Shown piece after piece: positions 1-8,150 of a stretch of 64,000 nucleotides of DNA. Within the stretch, counting starts at the first letter, position 1. Every line of letters starts with the position of its first letter. Source of the stretch: Dysgonomonas mossii (GTDB lineage: Bacteria; Bacteroidota; Bacteroidia; Bacteroidales; Dysgonomonadaceae); assembly GCF_004569505.1 (NCBI RefSeq), contig NZ_SPPK01000003.1, positions 248,001 to 312,000 on the forward strand, read 5' to 3'. The notes under the pieces are model-generated. The model saw only the letters and a list, made by a program, of their open reading frames with translations. It was not told the DNA's origin and did no database searches. A program made the position numbers and the translations under genes.

Positions 1-531
1 TCCATTTACGACGAACTGTTTAAAAAGCATGCTAAAGGAACAAAGTACGATTGGCGTTTTTTGGCAGCGATATGCTATCATGAGTCTCGTTTTCAAAATA
101 ATCTTACTTCATGGGCGGGAGCTGCCGGAATAATGGGATTGATGCCACGCACAGCAGCGTCTCTTGGTCTGAAAAGTGAAGACCGGATGAATCCCGATTT
201 AAGTATAGGTGCTGCCGTAGAGCTACTCGACAGGCTAGACAAGATATTTGGTAAAGTAAGTAGCATAGAGGAGCGGGAAAAGTTCTTGCTTGCGGCTTAT
301 AATGGAGGAAATGGGCATATAAATGATGCGCAGGCTCTGGCTCAAAAATATGGCGCTAACCCTTATATATGGGAAGGGAATGTGAAAAAATATTTGGAGT
401 TGAAAGGAAATCCCGAATATTATAACGACCCTGTATGTAAAAGTGGATACTTCAGAGCCGGACAAACGACACGTTATGTGAATGATGTATTGAGAACAAT
501 GGAACGTTTCAAAAGGATAAGTCCAAAATAA
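1..531 (+). CDS. mltF: lytic murein transglycosylase, SLT domain (5' end outside window)
   Basis: The reading frame is open from the first base, so the gene begins upstream of the window and only about 176 C-terminal residues are visible. They form a Slt/lysozyme-like domain: the YHESRF motif holds the catalytic glutamate (codon 82-84), followed by AAGIMGLMP and later a LLAAYNGG segment, which are the usual SLT motifs. The domain order and the wording of the motifs resemble the C-terminal half of MltF, whose N-terminal half is a solute-binding-like domain; that half cannot be seen here. Such enzymes cleave peptidoglycan glycan strands to anhydromuropeptides in the periplasm. The gene ends at a hairpin that also overlaps the stop of the converging folP. 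Confidence 0.85.
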   Translation, partial: SIYDELFKKHAKGTKYDWRFLAAICYHESRFQNNLTSWAGAAGIMGLMPRTAASLGLKSEDRMNPDLSIGAAVELLDRLDKIFGKVSSIEEREKFLLAAYNGGNGHINDAQALAQKYGANPYIWEGNVKKYLELKGNPEYYNDPVCKSGYFRAGQTTRYVNDVLRTMERFKRISPK

Positions 532-540
532 TAAAATCAG

Positions 541-579
541 AAAAGGGTATTTGCTATAAGCTGTACCCTTTTAGTTTTT
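541..579 (+). terminator. hairpin terminator after transglycosylase
   Basis: A perfect 9-bp stem (541-549 AAAAGGGTA with 564-572 TACCCTTTT) is followed by a short T-run at 575-579. The loop contains the folP stop codon, so the hairpin sits between two converging genes and may serve both. Confidence 0.65.
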
Positions 580-1393
580 CAGTGATTTTTACTGCTTCTA
601 CAGCTTCTTTTACATCGTGCACACGTAAGATGTCAGCCCCGTTCTGTAGGGCGAAAGTGTTTAGTATGGATGTGCCATTAAGGCTTTCTTCGGCTGTTGA
701 GTCTATTAAATTGTAGATCATTTTCTTTCTTGAAATACCAACAAGTAAAGGAAGCTCAAAAATAGAGAAGCCTTTCAATGAAGCCATCAACTCATAATTC
801 TGGTCGATGGTTTTACTGAATCCAAAACCCGGATCTATTATAATATCGTTTACGCCTTTGAGGTGTAGCTCGGCTATTTTTTTAGAGAAGTAGTAAAAAA
901 TATCTTGAATCAGATTGTCGTAATCTGTCAATTGGCTCATTGTTTGAGGTGTGTCTCGCATGTGCATAAGTATATAAGGGACATTGAGCGAAGCAACGGT
1001 GTCGAACATATTTTTGTCCATTTCACCTCCCGATATATCATTTATAATATCAACGCCATGTTCTTCTACACAAAAACGAGCGACGTCGCTATAGAATGTG
1101 TCAACCGAGAGAATAGCGTCGGGGAATTCCTTATTTATAATATTCAGTGCCGGTTTTAGGCGTTCTATCTCCTCTTTTGATGACAATAATGTAGACGAAG
1201 GGCGTGTAGACTGTGCTCCTATATCCACAATTTTGCCTCCTTGTGTTAATATTTCTGCTACACGGGCAACAATTTCTTGTTCACCCTGCTTGCGGCTCTC
1301 TGCAAAAAATGAATCAGGAGTAATATTCAATATCCCCATCACAAAAGGTTGCGACAGTTCTAGCAATTCTCCTTTTATATTAATTGTTTTCAT
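554..1393 (-). CDS. folP: dihydropteroate synthase
   Basis: Joins p-aminobenzoate to dihydropterin pyrophosphate in folate synthesis; the target of sulfonamides. The family signature near the N-terminus (MGILNITPDSFF), IDIGAQSTRPS, the conserved VDTFY and DPGFGFSK segments and a final SRK motif around the GISRKKM stretch are all present. I place the start at 1393 rather than at an upstream in-frame ATG (1423), because a GGGAG ribosome-binding site precedes it at the right distance and the family starts just before this strand; this gives 279 residues, normal for DHPS. In many Bacteroidales folP lies next to cdaA; here cdaA is about 6.8 kb away with six to seven genes between. Confidence 0.95.
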   Translation of the reverse strand: MKTINIKGELLELSQPFVMGILNITPDSFFAESRKQGEQEIVARVAEILTQGGKIVDIGAQSTRPSSTLLSSKEEIERLKPALNIINKEFPDAILSVDTFYSDVARFCVEEHGVDIINDISGGEMDKNMFDTVASLNVPYILMHMRDTPQTMSQLTDYDNLIQDIFYYFSKKIAELHLKGVNDIIIDPGFGFSKTIDQNYELMASLKGFSIFELPLLVGISRKKMIYNLIDSTAEESLNGTSILNTFALQNGADILRVHDVKEAVEAVKITEKLKGYSL

Positions 1394-1539
1394 GCAATTC
1401 TCCCTTTTACTAAGAAGTAACAAAAGTAAGAGATTTTCTGCGATTATTGCTATCTTACTTTTTCGATATTTGAAGCCGAGTCTTCAATAAAATAAAGAGG
1501 TTATATTTCTTGTGATGTTCAACGTGAGCGAGATGTCTC

Positions 1540-2364
1540 TTAAAACTCTCTCAATCCCGACACTTTATAGCGGCTCAGTGTTTCTAATTTTACGTTCTTG
1601 CCTACTACCACTCCATTGTCATAGAGGGCTTGTTCCACGGCTTTAAAAGCTATTTCGGGGTGATTATTATCTTGGCTGAGGTGGCAAAGCCAGATATTTT
1701 GAAGATTTTCGCTGTATATACTTGCAATAAACTGGGCAGATAAACGGTTGCTAAGATGCCCCATTCCATTGCCTATACGTTGTTTCAGATAGTAAGGATA
1801 TTTACCCGCCTGAAGCATATATTCGTCGTAGTTGGCCTCAATTACCAGGTGATTTGCCTTCGCGGCATATTCTTTTATTGTATCGGTAATTCGTCCGATA
1901 TCTGTTACTAATACAAACGTCTGCTCGTCGAACTCAATGTGATAACCTACGTTTTCTATACTGTCATGAGGAACGTCAAAGGCGGTTATTTGAAATTCCC
2001 TGATAGAAAATGCTTGTTCTTTTTCTATAATCTTTCTTGAGTGCACCAAGCTTGCTCGTACAGCTCTGTTTCTTAATATACCGTTATGTACGGTTTCCGT
2101 TGCATAAACAGGGATGTTGTATTTGTCACCCAGGCATCCCACTGTTTTGATGTGATCGGCATGATCGTGGGTTACCAATACGGCTATGATTTTATCGAAT
2201 GAGACACCGTATTCGCGAAGGGCTTTTTGTATCGAACGTATCCCTATGCCGGCATCGATGAGTACACCATATTCACTCGTTCCCAGATAGTAGCAATTAC
2301 CACTGCTACCACTACCCAGGCTGAAAAATTTATATTTATATTGAGGGAATAGGCTGTACTGCAT
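1540..2364 (-). CDS. MBL-fold metallo-hydrolase, YycJ/WalJ type
   Basis: A 274-residue metallo-beta-lactamase-fold protein. The metal-binding THDHADH motif lies at residues 65-71 and is preceded by the SLGSGSSGNC glycine-rich strand typical of YycJ/WalJ-like proteins; further metal ligands are expected in the VPHDS and CHLSQDNNH segments. YycJ homologues are proposed 5'-3' DNA exonucleases involved in repair or coordination of cell-wall and replication signals, but substrate specificity cannot be read from the sequence. A TAACTTTG promoter element ends only eight bases before the ATG, so the transcript may be leaderless. Confidence 0.85.
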   Translation of the reverse strand: MQYSLFPQYKYKFFSLGSGSSGNCYYLGTSEYGVLIDAGIGIRSIQKALREYGVSFDKIIAVLVTHDHADHIKTVGCLGDKYNIPVYATETVHNGILRNRAVRASLVHSRKIIEKEQAFSIREFQITAFDVPHDSIENVGYHIEFDEQTFVLVTDIGRITDTIKEYAAKANHLVIEANYDEYMLQAGKYPYYLKQRIGNGMGHLSNRLSAQFIASIYSENLQNIWLCHLSQDNNHPEIAFKAVEQALYDNGVVVGKNVKLETLSRYKVSGLREF

Positions 2365-2372
2365 AATGAATG

Positions 2373-2380
2373 CAAAGTTA
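2373..2380 (-). promoter_or_regulatory. possible -7 element of the YycJ-type gene
   Basis: Read on the minus strand this is TAACTTTG, a match to the Bacteroidetes TAnnTTTG element, with a T-rich stretch but no clear TTTG about 19 bases upstream. It lies eight bases before the start codon. Confidence 0.4.
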
Positions 2381-2481
2381 TATAGTCCTCCCTATAAAAA
2401 AGACTTATATTAGGTTAAAAAATAGATGTAAAGAAAAAAATATCTTTTATTTATTTTAATACCCGAAGGTCTAGCAGGGTC

Positions 2482-2811
2482 TTATTTCTTCAGGAAGCAT
2501 GTTTTAAGTACAATGCTCGATCCGTCTATCTTACAATCTACTTCAGTGGGTTCTTCTGTAAGGCGGATACTTTTTACCTTCGTACCTCTTTTTATTACCA
2601 TCGATGACCCTTTTACTTTCAGATCTTTGATTACTGTAACCGCATCTCCGTCTTGTAGCTCTGCGCCGTTGCTGTCTCGTGGTGTCATATCGTCTGATTC
2701 TGCTTTTGCTTCGCCTGTCCATTCATGAAAACAGTCGGGACAAATGAACATAGTACCATCAAAATATGTATTTTCCATGCTGCATGCAGGGCAATTTGGA
2801 GTATCTCCCAT
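2482..2811 (-). CDS. phnA: PhnA/YjdM-like zinc-ribbon protein
   Basis: A 109-residue protein with an N-terminal zinc ribbon (Cys7, Cys10, Cys24, Cys27) followed by a small beta-rich domain containing the DSNGAELQDGD and LKVKGSS segments conserved in the PhnA/YjdM family. The family name comes from genetic linkage to phosphonate use in E. coli; it is not an established phosphonoacetate hydrolase here and its biochemical role is unclear. It stands alone behind its own well-formed promoter at 2910-2941. Confidence 0.85.
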   Translation of the reverse strand: MGDTPNCPACSMENTYFDGTMFICPDCFHEWTGEAKAESDDMTPRDSNGAELQDGDAVTVIKDLKVKGSSMVIKRGTKVKSIRLTEEPTEVDCKIDGSSIVLKTCFLKK

Positions 2812-3167
2812 TTCGTGCTAATTTTTATAGTGTTAAAAAAATGAATTATACTCTTTTTCGGTAAGAAATATAGAATATAATATATTTACTAATTATTTGA
2901 AATAAGGTGCAAAGATAAGGTAAATAGCAAGTGCATCCAAATAAGGAGTAGAAACGGGGGATGATTGGCAAGGATAAGGGATTTATTGATATTGCTTAAT
3001 GAATGTTTAGTGATAATAAAATATATTATCCGAACAATACAGTTAACAAAATAATAGGTTAAATTTGTTACTTAAAGAAAAATCAACGACCTGTTTTGTG
3101 TAGATCAGAATATAATTTAGATAATATATATTGAGCCGGTAAAACGGCAGAAAAATTAAAATATACA
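2812..3167. other. 356-base divergent intergenic region
   Basis: AT-rich gap between the leftward PhnA-like gene and the rightward DUF5063 gene. It holds the PhnA-side promoter (2910-2941, minus strand) and a TAAATTTG sequence at 3060-3067 on the plus strand that could be the -7 element for DUF5063, though no clear TTTG box sits upstream of it. No ORF of useful length or RNA gene was seen. Confidence 0.5.
2910..2941 (-). promoter_or_regulatory. Bacteroidetes-type promoter of the PhnA-like gene
   Basis: On the minus strand TTTG (2941-2938), a 20-base spacer, then TATCTTTG (2917-2910). Both boxes match the sigma-ABfr-type consensus exactly, leaving a leader of roughly 90 bases before the gene. 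Confidence 0.75.
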
Positions 3168-3743
3168 ATGGAGAACCAATTAAAAGAGATCGTTTATTCT
3201 CGTGATACAATTGAATTTGTAACAGTCGCAGTACAATATTGTGGCTATTTTGAAAGCTTTGAAGATGTAAACGAAGCGGAGTTGATAGATAAGCTTACAA
3301 AGCTTCTTCCACTGCTTTACTTAAAAGCTTCTCTTGTACCCGAGACAGATATCATAAATGAAGACGAGGAACCTGAGATAACAGTAACGGAGGGAGATTA
3401 TAGCTATATTTCTTCAAAGCTATATGATGTATTTCAGAATAATGATGCGTATCTTGAAGTTTTTCTTCAGGATATGAAATATAGCGACACTCCTATTACT
3501 GCCAGTATAAGCGAAGATCTCTCGGATATCTATCAGGATTTGAAGAACTTCATTACGGTTTTTGAAAGAGGTGTTACAGACAATATGAATGATGCGCTAT
3601 ATTTCTGTATAGAGAATTTTAAGTCATATTGGGGGCAGAAGCTGGTAAATGTTTTGAGAGCTTTGCACTCACTCAAATATACGATAGTAAATGATAACCT
3701 TGATGAAGATCTCGAATCTGCTGATACAAATGAATTATGGTAA
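3168..3743 (+). CDS. DUF5063 domain protein
   Basis: A 191-residue acidic, apparently soluble and helical protein with no signal peptide. It matches what I know of the DUF5063 family, which occurs in Bacteroidetes next to a 3'-5' exonuclease gene, as here: its last seven bases overlap the start of that gene, suggesting translational coupling. No catalytic motif is apparent. Conserved-looking features are an N-terminal helix carrying FVTVAVQYC and a C-terminal WGQKLVNVLRALHSL helix. Function unknown; partnership with the exonuclease is inferred from position only. Confidence 0.8.
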   Translation: MENQLKEIVYSRDTIEFVTVAVQYCGYFESFEDVNEAELIDKLTKLLPLLYLKASLVPETDIINEDEEPEITVTEGDYSYISSKLYDVFQNNDAYLEVFLQDMKYSDTPITASISEDLSDIYQDLKNFITVFERGVTDNMNDALYFCIENFKSYWGQKLVNVLRALHSLKYTIVNDNLDEDLESADTNELW

Positions 3744-4330
3744 ACACTATATCCAAAGCTGAATTGTCTACTTATGCACAGGAAGTTTTTCCGGGTAGAA
3801 TAATCGTAATACAAGAAGAAACCGAGGCGAAGAAAGCATGTGACTATCTTAGCAAATGTGAGGCTATCGGATTTGACACAGAGACCCGCCCTGCTTTTCG
3901 TAAGGGAGTGACGCATCAGATAGCACTTATGCAGTTGTCTACAATCGATACCTGTTTCTTATTCCGGCTCAATCTCATCGGGTTTCCTGCTTGTCTGGCA
4001 GAACTTCTTGTCAATCCTGTCGTTAAGAAGATCGGGCTGTCGCTGAAAGATGATTTTTCGGCGATACACAAGCGGATGAGTTTGGCTCCGGCTAACTTCG
4101 TCGAATTACAGTCTTTTGTTAAAGATTACGGGATAGAAGACAATGGCTTACAGCGTATTTATGGCATACTTTTTGAAAAGAGAATATCAAAAGGGCAACG
4201 CCTGTCAAACTGGGAAGTAGATGTCCTTTCTGACTCACAGAAAATGTATGCTGCACTTGATGCATGGGCTTGTCTGAGGATATATAACGAACTTAAAAAC
4301 AAAGAAAAAATAAATTCGGTCAGGAGTTGA
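3737..4330 (+). CDS. 3'-5' exonuclease, RNase D/WRN-like DEDDy family
   Basis: A 197-residue single-domain nuclease. ExoI is visible as FDTET (Asp47, Glu49), ExoII as the LSLKDDFSAI segment and ExoIII as YAALDAWA, giving the DEDDy set of metal-binding residues. The HRDC domains of RNase D are absent, so it resembles the exonuclease-domain-only proteins related to WRN and animal EXD2. Such enzymes trim 3' ends of RNA or DNA; the substrate cannot be decided here. Its start lies inside the DUF5063 gene and the CbpA gene follows after 35 bases. Confidence 0.9.
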   Translation: MVNTISKAELSTYAQEVFPGRIIVIQEETEAKKACDYLSKCEAIGFDTETRPAFRKGVTHQIALMQLSTIDTCFLFRLNLIGFPACLAELLVNPVVKKIGLSLKDDFSAIHKRMSLAPANFVELQSFVKDYGIEDNGLQRIYGILFEKRISKGQRLSNWEVDVLSDSQKMYAALDAWACLRIYNELKNKEKINSVRS

Positions 4331-4365
4331 TATTCTGATGCTTCTGACTCATAATTCAAAAATAT

Positions 4366-5286
4366 ATGGCATTTATAGATTATTACAGCATTTTAGGTGT
4401 ATCTAAAACTGCCAGTGGCGATGATATAAAAAAGGCTTACCGAAAGTTAGCCCGTAAATATCACCCTGACATAAATCCTAATGATGAGGAAGCAAAGAAG
4501 AAGTTTCAGCAGATAAACGAGGCGAATGAAGTTCTGTCCGACCCCGAAAAACGTAAAAAGTATGACGAGTACGGAGAGAACTGGAAGCATGCCGAAGAAT
4601 TTGAAAAAGCACGTCAGCAACAAGCTCAGAATGGAGGTTTTGCTGATTATAGCAGCTTTGGTGGCGACTTTGGCGGAAGAACATATAGCTTTAGCGGTGA
4701 AGACGAAGGAGGGTTTTCTGACTTTTTTGAGTCTCTGTTCGGTGGTAGGGGCGCATCCAGAGGTTCTCGGACAAGCGCATTTAGGGGGCAAGATTATACT
4801 ACGGAACTTCATTTAAGTTTGCGTGATGCCTCTGAAACCCATAAACAGACTTTGACTCTTAATGGAAAAAATTTACGGATAACAATTCCGGCAGGGGTAG
4901 CAGACGGACAAGTAATAAAGCTGGCAGGACAAGGAGCTCCCGGTAGAAATGGAGGTCCTAACGGCGATCTGTATATTACGTTCGTGATACAAGAAGATCC
5001 GAAATTCAAAAGAGTGGGGAATGACTTGTATACGAATGCAGATCTAAGCTTGTACACAGCTGTGCTTGGAGGAGAGGAAACGGTAGACACTTTTACAGGA
5101 AAAGTAAAATTGAAAGTTGCCGCCGGAACTCAGAATGGAACAAAAGTTCGTCTAAAAGGGAAAGGTTTTCCTGTATATAAAAAGGATGGACATTTTGGAG
5201 ATCTGATTATTACCTATACGGTGAAAATCCCGACCAATCTGAATGCAGAACAGAGGGAACTGTTCGAAAAGTTAGCAAAGTCTTAA
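4366..5286 (+). CDS. cbpA: CbpA-type DnaJ co-chaperone
   Basis: A 306-residue J-domain protein. The J domain occupies about residues 5-70 with HPD at 33-35, followed by a Gly/Phe-rich linker ([11 protein letters not shown] region), then the two beta-sandwich substrate-binding domains and C-terminal dimerisation segment. The cysteine-rich zinc-finger region of DnaJ is absent, which is the mark of CbpA (type II J-proteins). It would deliver clients to DnaK and stimulate its ATPase. The cbpM-like modulator starts 17 bases downstream. Confidence 0.93.
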   Translation: MAFIDYYSILGVSKTASGDDIKKAYRKLARKYHPDINPNDEEAKKKFQQINEANEVLSDPEKRKKYDEYGENWKHAEEFEKARQQQAQNGGFADYSSFGGDFGGRTYSFSGEDEGGFSDFFESLFGGRGASRGSRTSAFRGQDYTTELHLSLRDASETHKQTLTLNGKNLRITIPAGVADGQVIKLAGQGAPGRNGGPNGDLYITFVIQEDPKFKRVGNDLYTNADLSLYTAVLGGEETVDTFTGKVKLKVAAGTQNGTKVRLKGKGFPVYKKDGHFGDLIITYTVKIPTNLNAEQRELFEKLAKS

Positions 5287-5303
5287 TTTAAAGCGCCACA
5301 GTT

Positions 5304-5591
5304 ATGAATTCAGAACTGATTATTATACACGAATATTGTATTCAAAACCAAGTAGAGCCCGATTTTATTGTGCAGCTTGAAAATGAAGGACTGATACAGA
5401 TAAGTATTGTTGATAACGAGCGGTATATACATATTTCGCAGTTGAGACACTTAGATCAGTATGTACGTTGGTACTACGACCTGTCAATTAATGTGGCGGG
5501 GATTGATGTTATTCAAAACCTTTTGGATAAGATAGATACGATGCAGGACGAAATTTTACGACTAAAAGAACAATTGCGTTTGATAGATTAA
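5304..5591 (+). CDS. cbpM: CbpM-like chaperone modulator
   Basis: A 95-residue MerR-like-fold protein with the family pattern: an N-terminal HEYC segment, a helix-turn region containing FIVQLENEGLI, a conserved HISQLRHLDQYVRWYYDL stretch and a C-terminal helix predicted to pair or coil (DEILRLKEQL). In E. coli CbpM binds the J domain of CbpA and blocks its co-chaperone activity. Immediate linkage to cbpA supports the same role here. Confidence 0.88.
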   Translation: MNSELIIIHEYCIQNQVEPDFIVQLENEGLIQISIVDNERYIHISQLRHLDQYVRWYYDLSINVAGIDVIQNLLDKIDTMQDEILRLKEQLRLID

Positions 5592-5596
5592 TATTT

Positions 5597-6484
5597 ATGA
5601 AGAAACTTTTATTTCTTTTTTCAGCCATAGTGGTTACTTTTCCTATGTTTTCACAAAATGAGGTTTTGAGAAACAAGATTCAAAAAATAATTCAGGGTAA
5701 AGATGCTACAGTTGGTGTTGCTATTATTGTAGATGGAAAAGACACGTTGACTATCAATAATAATTTTCGTTATCCAACCCAAAGTGTATACAAGTTTCAT
5801 TTAGCATTGGCTGTATTAGATTATTTAAATAAGAATAATCTCACTCTGGATCATCAGTTGTATGTAAAGAAGGGAGACTTACTCCCCAATACTCACAGCC
5901 CGTTAAGGGACGATTATCCGCAGGGAGAGATGTATCTCTCTGTTGCTGATATTATCAGATATACAGTATCTAAGAGCGATAATAATGGATGCGATATCCT
6001 GTTTCGCTTGGTAGGAGGTACAGCTGTAGTGGATAGATATATAAGAGGTCTTGGCCTTTCTGAGTTTGCCATTGCTGCCACAGAAGAAGAAATGCACGGA
6101 CCTTGGGAAGTACAGTATACTAACTGGTCTACCCCCTATACTGCTGCACAAGCTTTAGAAATATTTAGAACACACGATATTTTACCCCAGCCTTTCCACG
6201 ATTTCTTATGGGATGCGCTGGCTGGGACTACTACAGGTGGAAATAAAATAAAAGCATTGCTTCCCGAAGGGACATTCGTCGCACACAAAACAGGGAGCTC
6301 GTTTCGTAATGCCGAAGGGTTGAAGGCCGCGGAAAACGATATTGCAATCATACAATTGCCTGATGGTCGATATTATTCTTTGGTTGTATTTGTTGCTGAC
6401 TCTATGGAAAGCAATGATGTGAACTGCGGTATAATTGCTCAAATCTCAAAAGCAGTGTATGATTCTCTTCTAGAACAGAAATAG
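5597..6484 (+). CDS. class A (subclass A2) beta-lactamase
   Basis: A 295-residue secreted serine beta-lactamase with a signal peptide (about residues 1-19). Catalytic motifs: Ser63-Val-Tyr-Lys66 (Ambler S70xxK), Ser127-Asp-Asn129 (SDN loop), an omega-loop ATEEEMH with the probable general base Glu163 and His167 in the place of Asn170, and Lys231-Thr-Gly233 (KTG). The His in the omega loop and the following VQYTNW segment are PER/CfxA/CepA-like features of subclass A2, the usual class A type in Bacteroidetes. It hydrolyses penicillins and perhaps cephalosporins; spectrum cannot be told by reading. It starts five bases after cbpM and may be cotranscribed. No mobile element flanks it, so it looks intrinsic. 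Confidence 0.92.
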   Translation: MKKLLFLFSAIVVTFPMFSQNEVLRNKIQKIIQGKDATVGVAIIVDGKDTLTINNNFRYPTQSVYKFHLALAVLDYLNKNNLTLDHQLYVKKGDLLPNTHSPLRDDYPQGEMYLSVADIIRYTVSKSDNNGCDILFRLVGGTAVVDRYIRGLGLSEFAIAATEEEMHGPWEVQYTNWSTPYTAAQALEIFRTHDILPQPFHDFLWDALAGTTTGGNKIKALLPEGTFVAHKTGSSFRNAEGLKAAENDIAIIQLPDGRYYSLVVFVADSMESNDVNCGIIAQISKAVYDSLLEQK

Positions 6485-6491
6485 CCGGATT

Positions 6492-8135
6492 TTACCAAAT
6501 CGATTTTGATGAATATACCTCCAGATTTTTGACCTCGATATTGTTCCCCCAGAAGTGGAACCTTTCTGTATTATTGCTATCGGGTTTGCGTTCCATCGAA
6601 TATGAGAATATTCCTCCCTCGATAAATACTTCTACAGATGTGCGATCGATATAAATATCAGCTGAAAGTTCCATACTCGTCATGTCTTGTGGCGAATAGA
6701 ACATTCCGTTCAGCATGTTTCCATTTATATCATAATTTATCAAGCGCTGACCAAATAGGTTGAGCCCTGCATCTGTGGCGTGTGATAGCTTAATTGTTGT
6801 TTTGATGCGCAGGCAATCTGAGTTGTAGAACTCTTTCATCTTGTTGTTGGCGTCATCCGATTTCAGATTGCTCCATTTTTGAATAGGGGTAAATAATTGT
6901 TCTGTCTCTTTTATCGGATTGTTTATCAACCTTACGCCGTCTTTCGTGGTTTTTAGAGTTAGCTCGGTAGGGAGTAGCATCATTCCATTGAATGGCATAT
7001 CGGGTTGATTTATACGCCCCCATCCTATTTGTATGCGTCTGCCATCACTGTCGGGGATGTTTGTAAATGTTTGTGCAGCATAAATTGATCCCGAAGTATA
7101 ATAATATTTGCCAGCTTCAGGCGTGAATCTCTTTCCGTCAAAAGAGCCTAGCATATATGTTCCTGAAGCTCCATACATTACCCATTTGGTATTGTTTTTG
7201 TTCCCGTCTATCGATAACTCAAATAGTTCGGGGCATTCCCAAAATCCTGTAACGTGGCTCTCATAATTCCAATCTTTCAGATTTTTAGACGTGTATATTG
7301 AGTGCCCGTCTCTTTCATTCAGTACCATTACCCAATGTTTTGACGGAGCATACCAAAAAACTTTCGGGTCGCGTGTATCTTTGCTATTCCATTTGTCTTT
7401 TGAGTCTATAAGCGGGTTTTTGTCATATTTTGTCCATGTACGCCCTTTGTCGAGACTGTAAGCCATGCATTGTACTTGCTTTTCAGAGCTATCTGCTGTA
7501 TAAAAGGCTATCATCGCAGGATTGTCTTTCTTGTTATATCCCGCTGTATTATCATAATCAATGATTGTTGAGCCGGAGAACATTGTGCCCAAATGATCGG
7601 GATATAGTGCTTCGGGTAATTCTTGCCAATGTATCAGGTCTTTGCTTACGGCATGTCCCCAATGCATGTTTTCCCATTCACGTTCGTAAGGATTATGTTG
7701 ATAGAAAAGATGGTATTCACCATCGTAGTATATCAATCCATTGGGATCGTTTATCCACCCTCGTTGAGTAGTGAAGTGAAATTGCGGACGGTTCTTTTCT
7801 TTATATAGGTTTTCATGCCCTTCTATTCTGTCATCCTGATAGATTTTGCTTAATCCTGATGGATCACCTTCATAGCTGATGTTTATAGTCTTACCCTTAT
7901 AAGCACTCACATCGCAAAATACCCAATAATCTGGATTGGCAGATAGGCGTATTACGAATGATCTGTCCTCTTTTCCATCTACATTAAAACTCATTCTTTT
8001 TCTTTCTGCTTTCTGCGAAACAGGTAGGTTCAAGTATTGCTTCGTTATCTTTATCGGAATGTTTCCGGCAGATAAAGAAAAACAAAATAGAAGTGAAACG
8101 TGTAGGAATAATAAATTTTTAATGGGCATTTTCAT
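6492..8135 (-). CDS. GH32 fructan hydrolase (levanase/inulinase/invertase type)
   Basis: A 547-residue secreted enzyme with a signal peptide (about residues 1-22). An N-terminal beta domain of about 90 residues (DUF4980-like, common in Bacteroidetes GH32) precedes the five-bladed propeller. Catalytic motifs: WINDPNG at 127-133 (nucleophile Asp130), RDP at 255-257 (transition-state stabiliser) and ECP at 300-302 (acid/base Glu300); a C-terminal beta sandwich follows. It would cleave beta-fructosides, with levan, inulin or sucrose not distinguishable. No SusC/SusD, fructokinase or sugar permease is near, so this is not part of a visible utilisation locus. It ends seven bases from the converging beta-lactamase stop. 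Confidence 0.92.
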   Translation of the reverse strand: MKMPIKNLLFLHVSLLFCFSLSAGNIPIKITKQYLNLPVSQKAERKRMSFNVDGKEDRSFVIRLSANPDYWVFCDVSAYKGKTINISYEGDPSGLSKIYQDDRIEGHENLYKEKNRPQFHFTTQRGWINDPNGLIYYDGEYHLFYQHNPYEREWENMHWGHAVSKDLIHWQELPEALYPDHLGTMFSGSTIIDYDNTAGYNKKDNPAMIAFYTADSSEKQVQCMAYSLDKGRTWTKYDKNPLIDSKDKWNSKDTRDPKVFWYAPSKHWVMVLNERDGHSIYTSKNLKDWNYESHVTGFWECPELFELSIDGNKNNTKWVMYGASGTYMLGSFDGKRFTPEAGKYYYTSGSIYAAQTFTNIPDSDGRRIQIGWGRINQPDMPFNGMMLLPTELTLKTTKDGVRLINNPIKETEQLFTPIQKWSNLKSDDANNKMKEFYNSDCLRIKTTIKLSHATDAGLNLFGQRLINYDINGNMLNGMFYSPQDMTSMELSADIYIDRTSVEVFIEGGIFSYSMERKPDSNNTERFHFWGNNIEVKNLEVYSSKSIW

Positions 8136-8150
8136 GGTATATCCGATCGT

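Noticed and set aside
1098..1490. 130-residue plus-strand ORF antisense to folP
   Set aside because: Shadow of a well-supported gene; no family resemblance and no promoter or ribosome-binding site.
6492..8135. Fructan utilisation locus
   Set aside because: Only the GH32 enzyme is present; there is no SusC/SusD pair, sensor, fructokinase or permease nearby.
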